Shown here: piece by piece, positions 59,149-64,000 of the stretch
Layout: each line of letters starts with the position of its first letter
Numbering within the stretch: the first letter of the stretch is position 1
From: Pannonibacter phragmitetus DSM 14782
GTDB lineage: Bacteria > Pseudomonadota > Alphaproteobacteria > Rhizobiales > Stappiaceae
Length of the DNA: 64,000 bases
Reading direction: 5' to 3'
NCBI RefSeq assembly: GCF_000382365.1
Contig: NZ_KB908216.1
Location: 124,675 to 188,674, forward strand
Notes under the pieces: model-generated
Databases searched by the model: none
What the model saw: the letters and a program-made list of their open reading frames with translations, nothing else
What the model was told of the DNA's origin: nothing
Program-made: the position numbers and the translations under genes

Positions 59149-60075
59149 TCAAATCCCGGGCCGGGGCGGCAAATCACGGCGCAGGATGGTGCCGAACCGG
59201 GCTGCTTCGTCCGCAATTTCGAGGGCAAAGTCGAGCAGCATTTCCTGCTCAAGTGATTTGCGCGACTGCACCACCAGCGCAATGTCACGGGTCAAAGGCT
59301 CGAAGTCGGCGGGGCGGATTTCGACGAGACGCCCCGCCGCCAGCGATGCCTCGACGGATGAGCGGACAAAGAAGCCGATCCCCTCGCCCGCCTCCACCAG
59401 ATAGCGGCCCGGCTCGGTTGGAAGCTCCACACAGGAGGGGGCCGCAAGCGTCAGCGACGTCATCCGTGCCGGTGCGATCTGCCACCAGCGCAGATTGAAG
59501 AAGCGCGGCGCAAGGCGCAAAGCCTCCTGCATGTCCGGTGCCTCGCCGATCCGCTCCGCGACGGCAGGCGCCGCCACCAGCGGCAGATCCTCGCGCAGCA
59601 CGAACAGCGGCTCCACATGGGTCAGCAGCGGATCGATGTTGGGCCAGCACATGACGGCCAGATCCACCTCGCGCTCATGCAGCATGGTGGCCACATGTGT
59701 GTGGCGGCCATCGCGCACGATCACATCCACCCCGGCATGACGGCGCTGAAACCGCAGCAGCGCGCGGCTGACCAGCGGCATGATCATGGTGCTGAGCGTA
59801 CCGATGGCGACACGTCCGCGCTCGGCGCGCTTGAGCGCCTCGCGCGCCTCCTGCATCACACCCAGCATGCGCCGGCAATAGGGCAGGAAGCTGATGCCCA
59901 CATCCGTCAGGCGCACATTGCGCCCGCGCAGGAACAATGACCCGCCCACCGCATCTTCCAGCGCCTTGATGCGCATGGAAACGGTCGCCTGCGTGACATT
60001 GAGCCGGGCAGCGGCGCGGGTGAAGCTGCCATCGCGGACCACACGGTCGAAGGTGTGGAGTTGATCGAAGTCCAT
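59149..60075 (-). CDS. LysR family transcriptional regulator
   Basis: A 308-residue LysR protein. The HTH is [47 protein letters not shown] (about 4-50), followed by [17 protein letters not shown] and the type-2 periplasmic-like effector domain ([25 protein letters not shown]). ATG 60075 is set by the normal LysR start MDFDQLHTF. The target is unknown; the neighbours are lepA (same strand, ~100 bp on) and the divergent GNAT gene, which LysR proteins often control. Confidence 0.93.
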   Translation of the reverse strand: MDFDQLHTFDRVVRDGSFTRAAARLNVTQATVSMRIKALEDAVGGSLFLRGRNVRLTDVGISFLPYCRRMLGVMQEAREALKRAERGRVAIGTLSTMIMPLVSRALLRFQRRHAGVDVIVRDGRHTHVATMLHEREVDLAVMCWPNIDPLLTHVEPLFVLREDLPLVAAPAVAERIGEAPDMQEALRLAPRFFNLRWWQIAPARMTSLTLAAPSCVELPTEPGRYLVEAGEGIGFFVRSSVEASLAAGRLVEIRPADFEPLTRDIALVVQSRKSLEQEMLLDFALEIADEAARFGTILRRDLPPRPGI

Positions 60076-60163
60076 CGATTGAATTTTCTTATGGAAGGGA
60101 TAATTTCTTTTGCGTTGAGAGGGTATAGAAGACGAAAATCTAATGCAATCCGGAACCCGAGCC

Positions 60164-60691
60164 ATGCAGCTGCGCCCCGCCACTCACGAAGATCTACCCG
60201 CCCTTCTCGACCTGCACAACACCGCCGTGCGGGAGCTTCGGGCCATCTGGACCGACCGCCTCGACACTCTGGAAGACAGGCGCAAATGGCTGGAGGGACG
60301 GCAGTCCGCGGGCCTGCCGGTAATCGTCGCCGTTGATGAGAATGGCGGGTTTATGGGCTACGCCAGCTACGGCCCCTTCCGGGCCAAGGAGGGCTATAAC
60401 CTGACCATGGAGCACTCGATCTATGTCAGCAAGGCGGCGCAGGGCAAAGGCACCGGCAAGGCGCTTCTGGCAGAGCTGATCGAACGGGCCAAGGCCGCCG
60501 GGCTGCATGCGCTGGTGGGCGCAGTGGATGCGGACAATGCCGCCTCCCTCGCCCTGCATAGCCGTTTCGGCTTCACCGAAACAGGCCGCCTGCCGCAGAT
60601 CGGCTTCAAGTTCGGCCAGTGGATGGACCTGATCTTCGTGGTCAAGGTGCTGTCAGACCAAGCCGCACCGCCGGCTGGCTCTGCGGTCTGA
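60164..60691 (+). CDS. GNAT family N-acetyltransferase, phosphinothricin-acetyltransferase-like
   Basis: A ~175-residue acetyltransferase beginning MQLRPATHEDLPALLDLHN, the usual GNAT opening; ATG 60143 upstream is a possible alternative start. VAVDENGGFMGYASYGPFR, the acetyl-CoA loop VSKAAQGKGTGKALLAELIERA (Q/RxxGxG/A, about 90) and ALHSRFGFTETGRL show the Pat/YwnH-type fold. Members acetylate phosphinothricin, methionine sulfone or similar amino compounds. It is divergent from the LysR gene (89 bp), a probable regulator-target pair. Confidence 0.88.
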   Translation: MQLRPATHEDLPALLDLHNTAVRELRAIWTDRLDTLEDRRKWLEGRQSAGLPVIVAVDENGGFMGYASYGPFRAKEGYNLTMEHSIYVSKAAQGKGTGKALLAELIERAKAAGLHALVGAVDADNAASLALHSRFGFTETGRLPQIGFKFGQWMDLIFVVKVLSDQAAPPAGSAV

Positions 60692-60698
60692 TACGGCC

Positions 60699-60726
60699 CC
60701 CGGTGAGGCTACCTCACCGGGATTTT
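60699..60726. terminator. bidirectional terminator between GNAT gene and phnE
   Basis: A 10-bp perfect stem (CCCGGTGAGG / CCTCACCGGG) with a CTA loop, followed by ATTTTA on the plus strand, between the convergent GNAT and phnE genes. Confidence 0.8.
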
Positions 60727-60743
60727 ATATTATTCGCCCCAGC

Positions 60744-62075
60744 TCACTCGCCCTTGATCAGCTTCTTGCGCAGCCAGCCGGACAGGCTGTCCATGGCCAT
60801 GACCATCAGCACGATCAGCGTCATGTAATAGGCCACCTCTTCCCAGTCGCGCTGGGTCTGGATGGCCTGCGTCAGCAGCAGGCCGATGCCGCCACCCACG
60901 ATGGCACCGATGACCGTGGCACTGCGGGTGTTGGATTCAAGGAAGTAGAGCGCCTGGCTGAGCAGCACCGGCATCACCTGCGGGATGACGCCGAAGCGGG
61001 CGCGCTGCACCGCATTGGCGCCGGTGGAGCGCACACCCTCCACCTGCTTCTCGTCGATGTTTTCCAGCGCTTCGGAGAAGAGCTTGCCGAAGCTGCCCGT
61101 GTCCGTGATCATGATGGCGAGGGCACCGGTCATCGGGCCGGGGCCGAAGGCGCGTGACAGGATGATGGTCCAGATCAGGCCATCCACACCGCGGATGAAG
61201 TCGAACACGCGGCGGGCGGCAAAGCGGAACGGCCCCAGCGGGTTGAAGTTACGGGCCGCAAGGAAGCTGAGCGGGAAGGCAATCAGCGCAGCACCGGCCG
61301 TGCCGAGGAAAGCCATCAGCATGGTTTCAAACATGGCCCACATAACATCCCCATGCCGCCACATCCGGTTGGTCCAGAAGTCATGCAGCATGGCCGGCGC
61401 ATTGGCCAGCTCCGGATTGAGCCGCTCGCCCCAGAGCGCAAGGTTCATCAGCTCCAGCGGGCCCTTGCCGTAGAAGGGGCTGTCGAGGGTGAAGAAGAAC
61501 AGCTCCCAGCCAGGGAAGTAACGGAAGGTATCCACCTTGGAGCGGGTGTAGGTAAAGCGGCCAGCCTTGGTCGTCACGGACACGCGGGAATCCGAAGCGT
61601 TGATCCAATCCGGCAGTGGCTGCGGGGCTGTCAGCTTCAGGCTGTTACCTTCCGGCTTGATATCGATCAGCCCATAACCCGGCACATCATAACGCGCACC
61701 AGTTGCGTCATAGGTGACGACGTGGCCATCCCCCAGATCGACCACGGTGGTGGTGCCGTCGCTGGTCACCCAGTCCGGCAGCATGCCCTCCGGATAGGTA
61801 CCCTTGTTTTCACCTTCGACAGCGACAGTCAGCCCGCCGTTGCGGTTGTCGCGCGTCACATGCACCTTGTAGGACCAGAAGTCCGCCAGAAGGATGGCCG
61901 CATTGTCCAGTCTTGCCCGCTGCGCAAGGCCCGCCAGATCGAAGGCAAAGGCCGCATAGGCGAGATAGGCCAGGATCAGCCCCGGCACCGCGAAGGCTGC
62001 GATACGGCGGTTGCGGAAGCGGGTGAGGATGGTGCTGTTGAGATCCGCCGTCTGCGGCATGTCCATGGTGGCCAT
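60744..62075 (-). CDS. phnE: phosphonate ABC transporter permease PhnE (long form)
   Basis: A 443-residue permease. After an N-terminal helix (FAVPGLILAYLAYAAFAFDLAGL, about 32-55) comes a ~150-residue extracytoplasmic insert with WVTSDGTTTVVDLGDGHVVTYD, then the ABC permease core with ETMLMAFLGTAGAALIAFPLSFLAARNF, RAFGPGPMTGALAIMITDTGSFGKLFSEALENIDEKQ (EAA-like loop, about 320-360) and a C-terminal helix. The insert is long compared with E. coli PhnE. It follows the second phnE by 1 bp. Confidence 0.92.
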   Translation of the reverse strand: MATMDMPQTADLNSTILTRFRNRRIAAFAVPGLILAYLAYAAFAFDLAGLAQRARLDNAAILLADFWSYKVHVTRDNRNGGLTVAVEGENKGTYPEGMLPDWVTSDGTTTVVDLGDGHVVTYDATGARYDVPGYGLIDIKPEGNSLKLTAPQPLPDWINASDSRVSVTTKAGRFTYTRSKVDTFRYFPGWELFFFTLDSPFYGKGPLELMNLALWGERLNPELANAPAMLHDFWTNRMWRHGDVMWAMFETMLMAFLGTAGAALIAFPLSFLAARNFNPLGPFRFAARRVFDFIRGVDGLIWTIILSRAFGPGPMTGALAIMITDTGSFGKLFSEALENIDEKQVEGVRSTGANAVQRARFGVIPQVMPVLLSQALYFLESNTRSATVIGAIVGGGIGLLLTQAIQTQRDWEEVAYYMTLIVLMVMAMDSLSGWLRKKLIKGE

Positions 62076-62076
62076 G

Positions 62077-62955
62077 TCAGTGTCCTTTCACCAGCCTGTG
62101 ACGGGCATGGTCCGACAGCCGGTCGATCAGCACGATTGTGATGAAGAGCATCAGGAAGATGGCCACCACCTCGTCGTAGCGGCCCTGGCCCCATTGCATG
62201 GCGATCTTCAGGTCATAGCCGATGCCGCCGGAGCCGACGAAGCCCAGAATGGCGGAAGCGCGCACGTTGATCTCGAAGCGCATCAGCGCATAGGAAAGCC
62301 AGTTCGGCGACACCTGCGGAATGACGCCGAGCCACATCTTCTGCATCCAGGAGGCGCCCACAGAGGCGAGGCCTTCGACCGGCTTCAGATCGGCGTTCTC
62401 CGCCACTTCCGAGAAGAGCTTGCCAAGCGCGCCCGCCGTGTGAAGGGCAATGGCGATGACGGCCGGCACCGGACCGCCGCCGAGAATGAAGACAAGCATC
62501 AGCGCCACGACGATCTCCGGAATGGCGCGCAGGGCGTCCATCATCCGGCGGAACAGCGGCACAAGGCGGGGCCAGCGGGCAAGGCTGCGGGTGGCCAGCA
62601 GCGCCAGCAGCATGGCGGCCAGCGCGCCCATGAGTGTTGCCGTGGCGGCGATGTTCACCGTTTCGATCAGCGAGGCAAAATGATCGGCCATCAGGCCGGG
62701 CAGGACCGCCCGCTTGGCCCAGGCTTCAGAGAGCACTTCGGAGGGAAAGTCGAAAACCTGCGACAGGCCATTCCAGAAGCCGCCGGCATTGCGCCCGTCG
62801 GCCATGATCCAGCCGGAGGAGAACAGCATGATGAAGAACAGCAGCAGCACGCCGCCATAAAGGCGCTTGCGCCGCGTCATCTCCAGATAGGCTTCATGAT
62901 GCGAGGCAACGCCCTTGCGGCTGCCGCCATCAGCTCCGTACGCGAGATTGGTCAT
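62077..62955 (-). CDS. phnE: phosphonate ABC transporter permease PhnE (short form)
   Basis: A 292-residue PhnE: helix LYGGVLLLFFIMLFSSGWI (about 33), then permease core IETVNIAATATLMGALAAMLLALLATRSLARWP, RAIPEIVVALMLVFILGGGPVPAVIAIALHTAGALGKLFSEVAENADLKPVEGL with EAA loop, and INVRASAILGFVGSGGIGYDL. It pairs with the long PhnE as a heterodimeric channel for phosphonates or related phosphorus compounds. The ATP-binding gene phnC is expected beyond the window edge. Confidence 0.94.
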   Translation of the reverse strand: MTNLAYGADGGSRKGVASHHEAYLEMTRRKRLYGGVLLLFFIMLFSSGWIMADGRNAGGFWNGLSQVFDFPSEVLSEAWAKRAVLPGLMADHFASLIETVNIAATATLMGALAAMLLALLATRSLARWPRLVPLFRRMMDALRAIPEIVVALMLVFILGGGPVPAVIAIALHTAGALGKLFSEVAENADLKPVEGLASVGASWMQKMWLGVIPQVSPNWLSYALMRFEINVRASAILGFVGSGGIGYDLKIAMQWGQGRYDEVVAIFLMLFITIVLIDRLSDHARHRLVKGH

Positions 62956-62989
62956 GGTGCCCTGAAATGGTGCCCTGAAAAATGCGAGT

Positions 62990-63015
62990 GCCGGGCTCCA
63001 TCACTGGAGCCCGGC
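62990..63015 (-). terminator. intercistronic hairpin between phnD and phnE
   Basis: An 11-bp perfect stem (GCCGGGCTCCA / TGGAGCCCGGC) with a TCAC loop. On the minus strand a CATTTTTC run follows nine bases later. It likely limits read-through from the abundant phnD message into the permease genes. Confidence 0.75.
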
Positions 63016-63032
63016 ATGGATATGCGGAAGGC

Positions 63033-63932
63033 TTACTTGGCTTCCTGCAGCTTGCGGGCTGCGATGATGCCGAGGTAGGCATCATGGGTCACCGGGACCA
63101 GATCCTTGGCATCGCCATGCGACAGGGCATAGGCGCACTTGGGATCATCCTGCCACATGGTGTCGGCGATGGCGGTGACCTTGGCCTTCACGTCGTCCGG
63201 CAGAGCCTTGCGGATCACGAAGGGGCCTTCCGGGATCAGCTTGGACTTCCAGATCTCGACGAGATCGTTCATGTCCACGATGCCGGCGTCAGCTGCCTTG
63301 CGGAAGGCACCCGAGTTGTAGCCGTCTTCCCATTCGCCAAGGCCGTCAGACCAGCTTACAGCGGCGTCAAAGTCGCCGTTGGCGACGCCAACGATGGACT
63401 GCTCATGGCCGCCGGAGAACTTCACTTCGCTGAAGTACTGGTCCAGCTTGCCATAGGTGTCCTGCAGCTCCGCGCCGGGAACCAGATAACCCGAGGTGGA
63501 GTTCGGATCAGCAAAGGCAAAGCGCTTGCCCTTGGCGTCTTCCATCGAGGTGATGCCGCTGTCCTTGCGGGCAAAACCGATGGCGTAATAACCGGTGGAG
63601 CCATCAAGGTTCTGCTTGGTCAGAACCGGCTCAACGGCTTCAGCGTTGGTCAGGTAGATCTTGGCATAGGCCGAAGCGCCGAGGCCGGCGAAGTCGATCG
63701 AACCGCCGAGCATGCCCTGGATCACGCCGTCGTAGTCGGCCGGGGTGAAGAGCTTGACCGGCACGCCGAGGGCTTCTTCCACCTTGACGCGGAAGCACTC
63801 GTTCGAGGTCATGCGGTCCTGGGCGTTTTCACCGCCGAGGATGCCGATGTTGAACTGGGTGATCTTTTCCTGCGCACCGGCAACGGTGGTGCAGGCAAGC
63901 GAGAGGGCAGTCGCCAGAAGCAGCTTCTTCAT
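63033..63932 (-). CDS. phnD: phosphonate ABC transporter substrate-binding protein PhnD
   Basis: A 299-residue periplasmic binding protein with signal peptide (KKLLLATALSLACTTVAGAQ, residues 1-21). The PhnD fold is shown by ITQFNIGILGGENAQDRM, VKLFTPADYDGVIQGMLGGSIDFAGLGASAYAKIY (about 57), FADPNSTSGYLVPGAELQ (about 138; Ser/Thr residues that hold the phosphonate group) and IPEGPFVIRKALPDDVK. It delivers phosphonate, phosphite or a similar anion to PhnE. It is followed by an intercistronic hairpin. Confidence 0.95.
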   Translation of the reverse strand: MKKLLLATALSLACTTVAGAQEKITQFNIGILGGENAQDRMTSNECFRVKVEEALGVPVKLFTPADYDGVIQGMLGGSIDFAGLGASAYAKIYLTNAEAVEPVLTKQNLDGSTGYYAIGFARKDSGITSMEDAKGKRFAFADPNSTSGYLVPGAELQDTYGKLDQYFSEVKFSGGHEQSIVGVANGDFDAAVSWSDGLGEWEDGYNSGAFRKAADAGIVDMNDLVEIWKSKLIPEGPFVIRKALPDDVKAKVTAIADTMWQDDPKCAYALSHGDAKDLVPVTHDAYLGIIAARKLQEAK

Positions 63933-63957
63933 GAGAACTCCATTTTCACAGAATAGG

Positions 63958-63989
63958 GGCCTGAACCGGCTTGGGTCCGGATTCAGGCC
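63958..63989 (-). other. hairpin upstream of phnD
   Basis: Inverted repeat GGCCTGAA / TTCAGGCC, 16-base spacer that can pair further, in the leader of phnD on the minus strand, probably an intercistronic element between phnC (outside the window) and phnD. Confidence 0.35.
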
Positions 63990-64000
63990 GGGACCGTCAG

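Overview
The window is a GC-rich, densely coded stretch of a chromosome with no phage, CRISPR array or transposase. The gene set points to an alphaproteobacterium, most likely of the Hyphomicrobiales (rhizobial/Stappia-like group): an rpoN-hpf-ptsN block next to lptC-lptA-lptB, a ScfR-type regulator, a DUF1127 gene, the aminoacyl-carrier-protein ligase cluster known from Bradyrhizobium and Agrobacterium, and rhizobial-style intergenic palindromes. This assignment is inference from gene content; no ribosomal RNA is present to fix it.

Layout. 1-3.5 kb: a partial PepSY membrane protein, a DUF2946 protein, cobE, a small lipoprotein and SURF1. 3.5-9.4 kb: cytochrome bo3 quinol oxidase (cyoABCD, minus strand) with SURF1 as its last gene, divergent from an MFS transporter across a regulatory region. 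9.4-11.7 kb: cobB and cobA. 11.8-24.3 kb: an exopolysaccharide cluster (WecG/GumM-like transferase, GumC-like co-polymerase with a degenerate kinase-like end, Wzy-like protein, two GT4 transferases, NodB-type deacetylase, Wzx-like flippase, GH5 hydrolase, tandem alpha/beta hydrolase), then a GH2 beta-mannosidase-like gene. 27.0-30.4 kb: a four-gene operon of carrier protein, acyl-CoA dehydrogenase homolog, amino acid:carrier-protein ligase and DUF1839 protein. 30.7-35.7 kb: cytochrome b561, then an uncharacterised biosynthetic set (RibD-C reductase, methyltransferase, GT4, diverged 6-pyruvoyl-tetrahydropterin-synthase homolog, BchC-like dehydrogenase). 35.9-42.2 kb: housekeeping block ptsN-hpf-rpoN-lptB-lptA-lptC, an RNase D-like exonuclease and tRNA-Leu(CAG). 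42.3-46.8 kb: NDUFA9-like protein, DUF1127 protein and three regulators. 47.1-57.0 kb: a hexuronate operon (GntR regulator, uxaC, TRAP transporter, kdgF, kduI, kduD, hexuronate reductase, uxaA). 57.2-64 kb: lepA, LysR regulator, GNAT acetyltransferase and phosphonate ABC transporter genes phnE, phnE, phnD.

How the parts work together. The hexuronate operon imports uronates by a TRAP system and takes both saturated uronates (UxaC, reductase, UxaA) and unsaturated ones (KdgF, KduI, KduD) to 2-keto-3-deoxygluconate. The exopolysaccharide genes form a Wzx/Wzy-type assembly line that lacks its priming transferase and outer-membrane exporter in this window. The two most interesting systems are the aminoacyl-carrier-protein operon, where DUF1839 carries a Cys/His/Asp arrangement that suggests it is the acyltransferase, and the pterin-synthase-like cluster, whose PTPS homolog has lost its canonical catalytic residues. 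A dispersed ~80-100 bp element occurs in three clear copies, each between convergent genes with its hairpin at the 3' end of one gene, plus one decayed copy.
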